Made by a program: the position numbers and the translations under genes | NCBI GenBank assembly: GCA_020536535.1 | Contig: JAHLWZ010000926.1 | Span: 1-45,271, forward strand | Direction of reading: 5' to 3' | DNA: 45,271 bases | Origin: Pelomyxa schiedti | Lineage: Eukaryota; Evosea; Pelobiontida; Pelomyxidae | Shown here: positions 22,083-31,403 of the stretch, piece by piece | How positions within the stretch are numbered: the stretch's first letter is position 1 | Layout: every line of letters begins with the position of its first letter | Notes under the pieces: model-generated | The model's database searches: none | Seen by the model: the letters and a program-made list of their open reading frames with translations, nothing else | Told to the model about the DNA's origin: nothing

Positions 22083-23064
22083 ATGGCTAGTAGTAGCACT
22101 GTGATGATGATCAAGTTGGTTGGGGTTGGTGACGAGGGTGTTGGAAAAGTATGATACTTTACACTTTAATTGCTAGTGCTCATTGATTAATGCGTTATTG
22201 GGGGAGTTACTACGTTGTACTGCTGCAAATCTATAAGACATATATCATTATTTATTTCAAATGATGAACTTCAGGCTTCGATGGTAGCTTCGTACTTGGG
22301 GGACCCCACTCTCACGTGTTTTAGTGGATACTCTGTTAACGTGATGGTGGATTACAGAATGGTTTCTCTTGGCCGTGTGTATTGCACTTCATTTGAAAAC
22401 ACCACTCACAAAACCATTTTTTCCGACAGTGTGGGTTCCATATGGTAGAGAGAATACCGACCGGATGCGGAGTCTGTGCTATCCTCAAACCGATGTCTGT
22501 GACACATATACTATTATAACCGGAATATTAATAATAATATACTAATAACTTTCTAACATTTTTGTAAAAGGTTTTCCTCCTGTGCTTCTCTGTTGTATGC
22601 CCTTCATCATTTGAGAATATTAAAAACAAGTGGTGGCCAGAAGTGACGAGTCATTGCCAGTGCAGCCGTATCGTTGTTGTTGGAACAAAAGTTGATCTCA
22701 GAGGTTGAATATCATCACGCATCTACTACACATAGAAAAAGTCAAGCCCTAATAAAACAAATTCACAAAAAATAATCTGCACTTCCTGCAGATGATAAAG
22801 AGGCCGTGGCACGGCTGAGAGCCGCGGGACAGGCTCCCATAACATCAGAGCAAGGAAGGCAACTTGTAGAACAAATACACGCTCATGCATACGTGGAGTG
22901 TTCTGCAGTTACCAATACAGGTAATTCACCCCCAACTCTAAACATAAGGGCAATACTTCCATGGTAATATCACCAAAGGGGTTCAGAATGTCTTCTCGGA
23001 GGCCATCAAAGTTACCCTACCACCAATCTGTAAACAGCACAGAGACCCTTGCCTCCTAAGCTAA
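22083..23064 (+). CDS. Rho-family GTPase with degenerate G1 and G3
   Basis: Rac-like small GTPase. Exons 22083-22148, 22275-22374, 22430-22494, 22571-22703, 22792-22920 and 22979-23064 join in phase to 192 aa, the length of typical Rac proteins. P-loop is GDEGVGKA, where Rho proteins usually have GDGAVGKT. Switch I region contains [19 protein letters not shown]. Switch II reads [20 protein letters not shown] where the family has LWDTAGQE, so the Asp of DxxG and the catalytic Gln are replaced by Val and Arg. G4 is intact ([10 protein letters not shown]), as is G5 (VECSAVTNT). A Rho-type stretch ([20 protein letters not shown]) is well kept. The C-terminus is CLLS, a CAAX prenylation box, so membrane attachment is likely. 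The frames and splice sites are intact, so this looks like a maintained pseudo-GTPase and not a dead gene. Confidence 0.88.
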
Positions 23065-23153
23065 TTGTAACATAAATAAAACAAACACAAGAACGTGCCC
23101 GTGAAAATCTAATCCTAACAAATACACAACGACCATAAACTTTCAAAAATTAA

Positions 23154-23224
23154 TGCGGGTGCCTGGAATCGGACCAGGGTTTTCAGAGCCACAATCTGAA
23201 GTTCTACCTCTAAACTACACCCGC
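23154..23224 (-). tRNA. tRNA-His (GTG), copy 1
   Basis: Cloverleaf on the minus strand. Acceptor stem GCGGGTG pairs with CACCCGC; discriminator A. Anticodon stem TCAGA/TCTGA encloses loop TTGTGGC, giving anticodon GTG. B-box GGTCCGATTCC is present. No intron. It is divergent from tRNA-Gly 100 bp away. Confidence 0.95.
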
Positions 23225-23323
23225 TTCACATTCTGAGAGCTCCGTTTGTGGCATGCCAAGGTACCTTGTTTAGTTTTTCACATCGTTTCTCTTCAGTGAC
23301 AAAATTTTGCTGCATCTCTCGAA

Positions 23324-23395
23324 GCGTTTGTGGTGAAATGGTTCTCATAGCAGCCTTCCAAGCTGTTGTTCCGGGTTCGATTCCCGGCAAACGCA
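23324..23395 (+). tRNA. tRNA-Gly (TCC), copy 1
   Basis: Acceptor stem GCGTTTG pairs with CAAACGC. Anticodon arm GCAGC/GCTGT encloses loop CTTCCAA, giving anticodon TCC. B-box GGTTCGATTCC is perfect. Its 3' end lies 9 bp from the stop codon of the convergent Rab-like gene. Confidence 0.95.
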
Positions 23396-23404
23396 AAAAT
23401 ATTT

Positions 23405-24417
23405 TTACTGTGGCGCAGGCTGGTCGTCTTTTTGGTGTTGGTTTGTGGCCTTGGGATTGCGGATATCAACTCTTTCATGAGTAGTTGTGGTACACATCTC
23501 ATCGGGCTCCTTTTCCCTGTGATGAATGAGTTGATTGAGTTGGGGGTGAATTGTACCTGTCCTGGTCCCAATTCCAAAGAGTAATGACAACTTGAGTTGT
23601 ACAATTAGCTCCAACAATCTTGGTGAGTTAACTCTGCATTTAATGCGGAGGAGGAACCTGTCTTTTATCGGGCGAGCCAGTTGCATGAACATCTCGTCTA
23701 CATTAATATCGTACTTTGCCGACGTTTCAATAAAGGGTATATCCATGCTATCAGCGAATTCCTTTGCCATAGAAGTTGGAATAACTCTTTGTGAAGCCAG
23801 GTCTGTTTTGCTGGCAACGAGAATCTGTTTTGGTGAGTTCATACCCATGTAGAAGAAATCGCACCTTAATAATGTTTTCAGAGGCGTATTGTTCAATCTC
23901 CACAAACCGCTGTTTGACATTGATGTATGATTGCATATTAGTGCAGTCAAACACAATGGCAACACCCTGTGCACCCCGGTAGTATGGCGCTGTTCTAACA
24001 GAGGTTGTCCAGTTCCCGGTGCGGTTCCACTAAAGGGTTTGCAATGTTATTTACCTAAGAGGTGCAGTCCAGGCACACAATTTGAAGCCTTATAAGTTTC
24101 CCATCACACTCAATGAGTTTCAAACGCTGAAATTGTGGGTAAGCAGTTGCATTGCATTGCATTGCTTGGGCATACAAAGTCTATTCCTATAGCGCTGACA
24201 TGCGCGCCTGGCCACGATGGCTATAATATTGTTAACAACAGCTGGAATACCTTCATAAATACAGCAAAGCGTTCCAAGATACACCCTATTTTTTTAAGGT
24301 GAAGCAGGTAGGAGAATGTGCAGAATACGTGGGCATACTTTTCCCAGTGTCACCCTCTAAAAGCACTTTGAAGAAAAAAGCTTCACAGCTGTGGGAACGA
24401 AGGAACTCTCTTTCCAT
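23405..24417 (-). CDS. Rab-like GTPase with degenerate nucleotide motifs
   Basis: Rab-family protein. Exons in phase: 24417-24339, 24285-24240, 24194-24176, then from 24126 with further short introns. Readable order: FFKVLLEGDTGKRCILERF (P-loop two residues short, Ser/Thr after Lys replaced by Arg), LAIGIDFRLKLIECDGKLIR, LQIWNRTGNWTTSVRTAPYY (canonical WDTAGQERFRTI lost), RGAQGVAIVFDCTN, ILVASKTDLASQRV (NKxD is SKTD), FIETSAKYDINVDEMFMQLA (G5 intact). The tail is Asn/Gln-rich and ends KATNQHQKDDQPAPQ with no Cys pair, so ordinary Rab prenylation is unlikely. Exon joins near the C-terminus are approximate. G1, G3 and G4 are all altered while exons and frames remain open, suggesting a pseudo-GTPase or an early pseudogene. 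Confidence 0.8.
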
Positions 24418-24611
24418 GTGTCCAACAGACAGACACCGGTGCAACTAGAGTGAAACTTTAACCCGTATGGCACAATTCGATCAGAGGGAATTTTGATGTT
24501 CCTTCTCCCACCTGAACAATGGGCAATTCCGAGTGTGTGACTTTGTGAGTGCCTGACTGTCTCTGCGACGCTCGATCAGTAAGAAGAATCGTTTTCTTGT
24601 AACCCGCAATC

Positions 24612-26661
24612 ATGTCTACCGCGGAGGACTTCGAAGAACTGTTCGCGCCCCGCGTAGAGGAGGAACCTGCGAGCCAGGAAGAGGAAGAGGAAGAGGAAGT
24701 GGAGGACCCGTCGGAGTGGCCTCCCATAATCGACTGCGCGTACATCGGGGAGGGCGTGGTGATCTGTGAACCCGAGGTTGCGGCGGCGCAGGCCAGGCGG
24801 CGGGCGGTCGTGTGTGCGATTATGGGTTGGGACAAGACACTGAGGGACCTGTACCACGAGGTCGGCACATGCACTGAACATTGCTACAAGAATATTGATC
24901 CTCAGCCCCAAGTCAGATCTGCACTGTTGAGTATTTTCCTTTTTTTTTTTTTTTATTTCCCCTTTCTATCTGTACCTACAAATTGGAAATCAAGGTTTGA
25001 GGAACCTGAGCCAGCAGATGATTTGGGCAGAACAGTAACATACATAGCGGCAAAAGCTGGACACCTGGGATGCTTGGAGTTTCTACTGGAATTTGTATGC
25101 CCAAATTTTCTTCACCAGATTTTTTTAATGCGGGACAAAACAAAATCAAGTTCTCTCCAAGCACTGAATGTCCCAAAGGGACCCCACTCCATGGTGCATG
25201 TAAAAAAGGCCACCTGGACTGCGTTAAGCTACTCCTTTCTCATTTCCCCAATGTGGACCAAACCGATGCAAACGGCGATACACCACTCCATGTTGCGGAA
25301 TCCCGCGGATTCACAGAATGCGCTGCCGCCATCGAGACCCACATTCAATTCTGCAACTCTGTTCCGCCCATTACTCGCTGGGTCACGTGGCCGGATTCCT
25401 CTCCTTGCAATCAAGTACAATCTATAGCTTGTGAGCGGGCTGCTATATACAAGAGTTCTATAGCGCAGGGTGTGGAGTACAACCGGGGGAGAGAGACCAT
25501 CGGGGATGAGGAAAGTGAGGAGTGCCAGAGGTTTCTGTGTGTATGGGACACAGTACACACGTTCAGGTGCCTGGGGGCAATGCCTTACGCCATTACAACA
25601 TATATTTGTGCTTATCAGGGTCACGTACCCCGACTTATCCCGAAATTCCCTCAGATACTGCCGGCACTATCACAGCCGGTGGGTCCTACTGCAGTTGGGA
25701 TTATGTCACTTCCACCAGATGTTCTGGTAAACATTTTCACCCTCTGCCGACGGAGTTGTCCATGTGCCTTTCACTCAAAAGAGGTTACTGGCATGCCAAT
25801 TCTGAGATACACCGAAGCAATGTACACGTATGGGTCTTCTTGCTACCGTGAGCTGCCGAGCATTCCCTGGAACTTGTATGAATGCGCTTACACTTTATGT
25901 ACACTGGAGCTTGTTTGCAAAGCGTTCCACGTTGCACATGAGCCCGCGTCTCTCTCGCTGCCTGAGCAGGCTGCCAAGGAAATGTGCCTCCAATTTGGGA
26001 TCACCGACCTCAAAGAAGGCAAGTCCTGGAAGGAACAGCTAATGCTACGTGATATCGTGGGAAGAGAATTTGCCTTGCATAGTAATCCAGAAGCTTCAAA
26101 GGCAGTATTTTTGAATACCTGCTTCACAGGTGACGGTGAAGTTTCTTTTCAGAATGGAAAAGGGTTAGTTCTTGTTTCAAATCCATGGTCAACTAACAGT
26201 TTCCACAATAAGAAAAGTAGCCACTATCCGCGCTGGGGATAAAGTTCTCACAGAAGACGGAACCTACCGCACTATTAAAAGAGTTCACAAGGAGGAAGCA
26301 TTCACAAAATGTAATGTAGTTGTTCTGCAAGGGGTTGTTCTGACTCCCGGTCACCCGGTATGCCTTGCCTCAACTCTCTCTGATTATATCATAATATGTT
26401 TTGTAGGTTCTATCTAATGGTGAGTGGATGCACCCGTTCGAAATAGCACCGGTGACCAGGAAATATGTCACCCACTGGTACAACTTTGAGCTAGAAGGCG
26501 GCCCAAAAGTAACCAATCACTCTGTTGTGATCAATGGCCTCGTTGTATGCACACTGGGGAAGGACTGCGGAACAAGGATAACAACCGGCTGGCCAAAACA
26601 GGACAAGCTTTTTGGCAGAGGCTATTGGACAAACAACCCCTGTGCAACAATAATACCTTAG
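24612..26661 (+). CDS. ankyrin / F-box / Hint fusion protein
   Basis: Predicted 608 aa from exons 24612-24925, 24995-25094, 25151-26163, 26213-26357 and 26407-26661, all in phase. The N-terminus is acidic (Glu-rich near residues 15-35). Ankyrin repeats occupy about residues 105-230: VTYIAAKAGHLGCLEFLLEF, then GTPLHGACKKGHLDCVKLLL, then NGDTPLHVAESRGFTECAAA. An F-box-like segment starts at residue 323: MSLPPDVLVNIFTLC, with LCTLELVCKAFHVAHE further on after an insert. The C-terminus from residue 462 is a Hint (hedgehog/intein, Vint-like) domain: CFTGDGEVSF with nucleophile Cys, IRAGDKVLTEDGTYRTI, VVVLQGVVLTPGHPVLSNGE, YNFELEGG, HSVVINGLVVCTLG. F-box proteins recruit substrates to SCF ubiquitin ligases; Hint domains self-cleave. 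The combination suggests an autoprocessed substrate adaptor (inference). No signal peptide. Confidence 0.85.
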
Positions 26662-26877
26662 ATTATTGTTGGTGTCAATTCACAATTCAGAGGTAGTGTC
26701 CCAACAAATTAAGTACCACTAAAAAAATTACAATAGGCACGGCGTGCCTCTGCCAAAGTCTGTGACTGTGTCATTTAACACTGTTCAATTGGAAAAGCTC
26801 TGGTTGAAAATTTCAAAAACAGATTTATCTTGTTTTATTCAAAACTGTGTGATGTGGATTGGCAGAGATTGATGAGT

Positions 26878-28425
26878 TTACTCGTCCTCTGTGGGTTCTG
26901 GGAATACAGGAATGGCACGAATTCTGTCATCAATTTCACAGCGTAATGCTCCCTCAATCATAGCAAGGGTCATTGTCCTAGCACTCGCACAGTTCTCACA
27001 AGCCCCGGAATACTGCACATTAGAAAAAGAGTGAGTAAAACGAAGGATAATTTGATGGCTATAGTACCTGTATGTACACGTTGAAGGTTCCGTCGGCTTG
27101 CTCCTTTACATCAAGGACTTCACAGTCTCCACCATCTGCAAAAAGTCTGGGTCTTACAACCTTGGTCAAAACTCCATCGATTGTGTTTAGCTTTCGGATT
27201 AGTGTCATTGAGCCGAAGCCTGTGATTTGATGTGAGGGGATATATTCAGTGAGGAGAAATGATACCTGGGATAGTGGGTGGAGGTGTAGTGGAAGTACTA
27301 GTTGTTGCCGGTGATGGTGAAGGAGAAGGAGAAGCCGTGGTTGAAGCTGGGGTGGTGGATGTGACGGCGGTTGTTGTAGCCTTGGCCGTTGCGGGAGAGG
27401 AGAGTGATGCCTTGACTTGCTCGAGTTCCATTTCGGCCAAGGTATCCCGCAGTATATCGGCCAAATAGTACTTCTTTGCTTCATGCCCACCAGGCCGTAT
27501 GCAACTCTTACAGAATCCTCCTGCTTTGGTGTACTGTGTTATTTGCTCGACTGTGGTGAGTTTGTTCAGTCGGATAACCTGACGGTTTATCAGAAGCTGC
27601 GCAACGACTAGAATACCAAACCTCTTTGATGGTACCAAGTGTGACTCGGGCGCAGGCACATACTATCTCTCGGTCTTCAAGGGATTCAGAATCAACTCCT
27701 TTGTAAGCTGCAACAGCCTTCTTTAACACATCGTGTGCCATCACACTGCAGTGCATTTTCTGTGGAGGAACTGCAGGTTTATCTGGGGTGTCCCTAAGTG
27801 CTTGTTCGACAACAAGGTTTGTGATTCCTAGGGTGTCATCAACATTTTTCCCGATACAAAGCTCGCACTATAAGGAAATGAATAAGCATAAGAAAGCTAT
27901 GTGTAAAATTTAGAAGGGTACCATGATGTCACTTGAAGCTATTGCAGTACCGCACCCAAAGCTCTTGAACCTAGCTAGTTTCACGATATTCGTAGCAGGG
28001 TCCACAACCCAATAGAGTCTCACCTTTTGGAGTTGGTTAAAATGTGAAGTAGTTATCAACTCCATTACATTTCCGAGAGTAACATTCTTAATTAACACAT
28101 AAAAGGGGGAAACAAAAATACCATATCGCCGCAAGCTTCGGCACCAAAATCGGCAACGACGAGGGTACCCCCCAGCGCAGTTGCTTCGGCCTCGGTGATT
28201 TCACCTCGGTGTTGTGGGTTGTTCATCCTGCTGCTCACCTTTTATGTAATTAATAGGTACTGCATGCATGTGTAAAAAAAAAAACAAAAAGCAATAAATA
28301 AATAAATAAAAAAATAAAAAACAAAAAAACTAAATAAAAAAAAGGGAGCGTGTAGGCGCTAACGACGTTACCTTTTGCGAGTACTGCTCCCACAAGCCAC
28401 CTCCCACAAGTCTTTCCTTACCCAT
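26878..28425 (-). CDS. nifU: NIF-type Fe-S scaffold NifU
   Basis: Assembles Fe-S clusters and passes them to apoproteins, with cysteine desulfurase NifS as the usual sulfur donor. Start at 28425 (MGKERLVGGGLWEQYSQK), exon 1 28425-28372, then a 133-nt intron. N-terminal IscU-like domain: NPQHRGEITEAEATAL, then FGAEACGD, then FKSFGCGTAIASSDIM, then CELCIGK, then KMHCSVMAHDVLKKAV; all scaffold Cys are present. Central Bfd-like [2Fe-2S] domain: REIVCACARVTLGTIKE and GGFCKSCIRPGG, with a CxC plus CxxC set. A Thr/Ser/Pro-rich linker follows (SSPATAKATTTAV, then PSPSPSPATT). C-terminal NifU domain: GGDCEVLDV and GACENCASARTMTLAMIEG, with CxxC. It ends PEPTEDE. The three-domain layout equals bacterial NifU, acquired laterally in archamoebae (known). 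No mitochondrial-type presequence is evident, so a cytosolic location is likely (inference). Confidence 0.92.
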
Positions 28426-28771
28426 TCGTAATAAATATATAGTTTCCTGCCTTCGCTATGTGCTTGTGTCTTGTTTTGTAGTATTTTTTTTATTTTTTTT
28501 TTTGAAGAAATAAAAAGGTCCTTTTATCTCCAGGAGGTGCACGATGTTGCGCGTCATTATTAACACGGGATTAGCCTAAGAACCTGCGAAATCAACAGAG
28601 TCGCCACTTCGGCACTCGTTCTCGGCACTTGGCCAACAGACCGAATCTCCTCTGGCTTCTTGACTCCAGCCCAAATTCTCCACTCACAGATCCGGCGAAA
28701 CCCAAAAGGTGCAGGCACACCCTCACAACCAAGGGACACGTTGGGTGTGTAACATTCGCGCCGACTCCCAA
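28425..28771. other. intergenic, divergent 5' regions
   Basis: About 345 bp between NifU (-) and the zinc-finger gene (+), with a T-rich tract at 28484-28503. A stop at 28750 in the zinc-finger frame rules out upstream extension without an intron. No other element is seen. Confidence 0.5.
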
Positions 28772-31065
28772 TGACAACAACAACAACAACAACAACAACC
28801 ATAACAGCAACAACAGCAGCGGCGGCTCCCCCCACACTGCACCCCCCACCACCCCCACCGCCGGTAGCCAACCCAGACACCGACGGTGGAACAGCCGCGG
28901 CGGAGACGGCCGCCGTGCTGCGGCCCCCGGTGGGGTCCTCCACGTCGCTCCAAGCACCACCACCACCACCACCACCAGCAGCGGCAGCGGCGGAGACCGC
29001 CGCCCCACAAGAACAGCACCACGGCACGGAGGAGGAGAAGGAGGAGGCACCGCGGGGCGTGGTGGTGGCCGTGGCGGTGAACTCCCCAACCACAACCATC
29101 ACAACAGCAGCGGCAACAAATAAAACCGAGAAAGAGGATGATGGGGTGGTGGCGGCGCAGGGGGGAAATGTGAATTGGAATAGTGATGGTGGTGGTGGGA
29201 TGGGTGGTTGCGGGATTATATCGGCACTGCCCCCGCTGCTGCACAGGCCTCATCATGCTTCGCTGTCTGCTCTGCCCCCACTTTGCTCCACCGTCGCGGC
29301 TAGTACTGCCTCTGGCACTGGCACTGGCACTGACACTGGTACTATTACTATTAGTGCGGTTCCTGGTGGTGATTGTGATGGTGGTGTTGGTTCTGTGGTG
29401 GTGCCTTCCACTCCTGGTTCGATTACTAGCGCTGCCAGTGGTGGCTGTGCTACTCCTGGCAGTATGACTTCACTGCCTTCTTTCTCACAGATAACAGCTT
29501 GCGGAAGTGCGGTTATCAGTGCGCGGGGGGAGAGGAAGAGGGCTCCCAGTGGAACGCTAGGGTATGGAATGAACAGAGATGAATATGCTGCCGACGAGGA
29601 GAATGACGAGGAGGATTCAGCTGGGAGCAGTGGAAGTGCTGGATACAGCGGAAGTGAATCGGATTCAGATGGCGGATTTGGTGTGGTAGTAAGTATACAC
29701 CACACGTCCCGCCCTCGGGCAAAGAACACCTTAAGGCGTGGGGGATTCGGTTTGGGAGCTAACAGCTGTAATTTTGAAGGAATGCAGAATTCTATGTATC
29801 CACCAATTAATATGCAAATCCCACCACCAAGAATGCTGGGCATCCCCCCGCAAAAGCAGCTGGAGCCACTACTTGGTATCAATTCTTCAAGACAACAACT
29901 ACAAAATAATTCCCTCCCACCATTAATGGTTCCACAAGTCCCTCAACGTCCACATCCCCAACCATCCACCTCCGTGGTTCCTCTACCTTCCTTGCAGTCA
30001 CTTACGCATTCCCAAAATTCTTTTCCTCTTCCGACGGTTTCTCCAAATTTAAATGAATGCCCGAAAATATCCCAACCCCTTCAAGAGCACCCAAACCAGG
30101 CACAATACCCCCAACAAACAACATCTCAATTGGGTCAATATAGTGCACACCATCTCCCTCCTCTTCTCTGCGGACCTCCCAACATACCGAATCTGTCCAG
30201 GAGCAAGCCCATTTCTCAACAGGGTTCCAACTCCCTGCCTCCCCTCCGCATTCCATCCTTCCCCGTCAGTCTTCAGTCTCCTCCCCCCCATATACAAGCT
30301 ATTCCATCCATACCACACCCTCCGATCACTTTCTCACAATCGCCGCTGATTGATGTGTGTACTCCCTTGATACCCTACCCGGGTGACGGGAACCCACCAA
30401 GCTCTGCCGAGTTGCAACCCCCCACAAGGAAGCGGCGAAAAAAGGAAGGAGACGGCACCCCGAACCCACCCTGCATCCATTGCGGAGTGGAATCAGCCTG
30501 GAGGCATGACAAGCGCCGGTTTTGGTGCAAGCAATGCCGCAAGTCATTCACACCCCGCTTCAGCACCTCTGCTTCTTCCACATTGGTATCCACATCAGCG
30601 CCCACCACCACATCCCCTCCGCCAAGTTGTAAATCCGGTTCAATCCCGGCAGTAACCACACAACCCCCACCACCCACTACTGCTGTAATTCCACCTCAAC
30701 AGCCAATGCACACAAGAAAATCCAGCGCCCGGAGCAGTTCCGGCAGAACTTCTAGGCAAAAAGTATCATCATCCAAACGTGGTGGACACAGCAACAACAC
30801 AAGCAGTCCTCCCATAATAGTTGAGGTTCAACAGGATGACCACCACAACATCCACCCAATCACGCCATGTCCCCCACTGCCATCAGTACTTCCCCCTCCT
30901 CAGGGCTTTGTGCAATTCCCCCAATTGCAAATAGGAGGAGGAGGGGGGACTATTCCGGCTAATCACCCATTCGTACCTGTGAATATTTCCCTGCCGCCAC
31001 CAACAGCACTTCCTCCGTTGGTGTCATCATCCACAGTACCGGTTCCTCCCATCAAGGTTTGTTGA
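28771..31065 (+). CDS. low-complexity protein with CxxC-CxxC zinc finger
   Basis: 764-aa single-exon protein, probably nuclear. Start at 28771 (M followed by nine Thr) is the only ATG after an in-frame stop. The sequence is dominated by homopolymeric and Pro/Ser/Thr/Gln-rich stretches, with one acidic patch (ADEENDEEDSAGSSGS). Around residue 550 sits a basic stretch PTRKRRKKEGDG, a plausible nuclear signal, followed by CIHCGVESAWRHDKRRFWCK and QCRKSFTPRF. This CxxC-x14-CxxC unit is a single zinc finger, intermediate between GATA fingers and the zinc ribbons of transposases. DNA or RNA binding is inferred. A Ser/Arg-rich basic segment lies C-terminal to it. It ends VPVPPIKVC, close to the second tRNA cassette. 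Confidence 0.75.
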   Translation: MTTTTTTTTTITATTAAAAPPTLHPPPPPPPVANPDTDGGTAAAETAAVLRPPVGSSTSLQAPPPPPPPAAAAAETAAPQEQHHGTEEEKEEAPRGVVVAVAVNSPTTTITTAAATNKTEKEDDGVVAAQGGNVNWNSDGGGGMGGCGIISALPPLLHRPHHASLSALPPLCSTVAASTASGTGTGTDTGTITISAVPGGDCDGGVGSVVVPSTPGSITSAASGGCATPGSMTSLPSFSQITACGSAVISARGERKRAPSGTLGYGMNRDEYAADEENDEEDSAGSSGSAGYSGSESDSDGGFGVVVSIHHTSRPRAKNTLRRGGFGLGANSCNFEGMQNSMYPPINMQIPPPRMLGIPPQKQLEPLLGINSSRQQLQNNSLPPLMVPQVPQRPHPQPSTSVVPLPSLQSLTHSQNSFPLPTVSPNLNECPKISQPLQEHPNQAQYPQQTTSQLGQYSAHHLPPLLCGPPNIPNLSRSKPISQQGSNSLPPLRIPSFPVSLQSPPPHIQAIPSIPHPPITFSQSPLIDVCTPLIPYPGDGNPPSSAELQPPTRKRRKKEGDGTPNPPCIHCGVESAWRHDKRRFWCKQCRKSFTPRFSTSASSTLVSTSAPTTTSPPPSCKSGSIPAVTTQPPPPTTAVIPPQQPMHTRKSSARSSSGRTSRQKVSSSKRGGHSNNTSSPPIIVEVQQDDHHNIHPITPCPPLPSVLPPPQGFVQFPQLQIGGGGGTIPANHPFVPVNISLPPPTALPPLVSSSTVPVPPIKVC

Positions 31066-31213
31066 TTCCTTCTCAGAATTGTCTATCCTGACACCCCATA
31101 GAACGGTGACCACCATAAGAAATCATAAAAACCGTGGAACAGCTACTTATTTTGAAAACGAACACAGGAACTTGCCCGTGATAAATCTAAGCCGAACAAC
31201 TTTCAAAAATTAA

Positions 31214-31284
31214 TGCGGGTGCCTGGAATCGGACCAGGGTTTTCAGAGCCACAATCTGAAGTTCTACCTCTAAACTACACCCGC
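31214..31284 (-). tRNA. tRNA-His (GTG), copy 2
   Basis: Identical in sequence to the copy at 23154-23224, with the same GTG anticodon and stems. Confidence 0.95.
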
Positions 31285-31403
31285 TTCACATTCTTAGAGC
31301 CCCGTTTGTGGAATGTCGAGGTAAGGTTGTCCTTTATTTCAGATCTTGTTTAGTTTTTCACATAGTTTCTCTTCAGTGAAAAAATTTCGCTGCATCACTG
31401 GAA

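Larger units (their letters stand above)
23085..23395. repeat. duplicated tRNA-His/tRNA-Gly cassette, copy 1
   Basis: This roughly 310-bp block matches 31150-31475. The tRNA genes are identical between copies, and the sequence before, between and around them is recognisably related with substitutions and small indels. The second copy carries about 20 extra bases between the tRNAs. Confidence 0.9.

Noticed and set aside
23248-23604. Open frames spanning the tRNA genes
   Set aside because: They read through tRNA-Gly on one or the other strand and have no homolog-like content; the same happens at the second cassette.
28560-29256. Val/Cys/Trp-rich minus-strand frames over the start of the zinc-finger gene
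   Set aside because: Antisense readings of Thr/Pro/Ala triplet-rich coding sequence.
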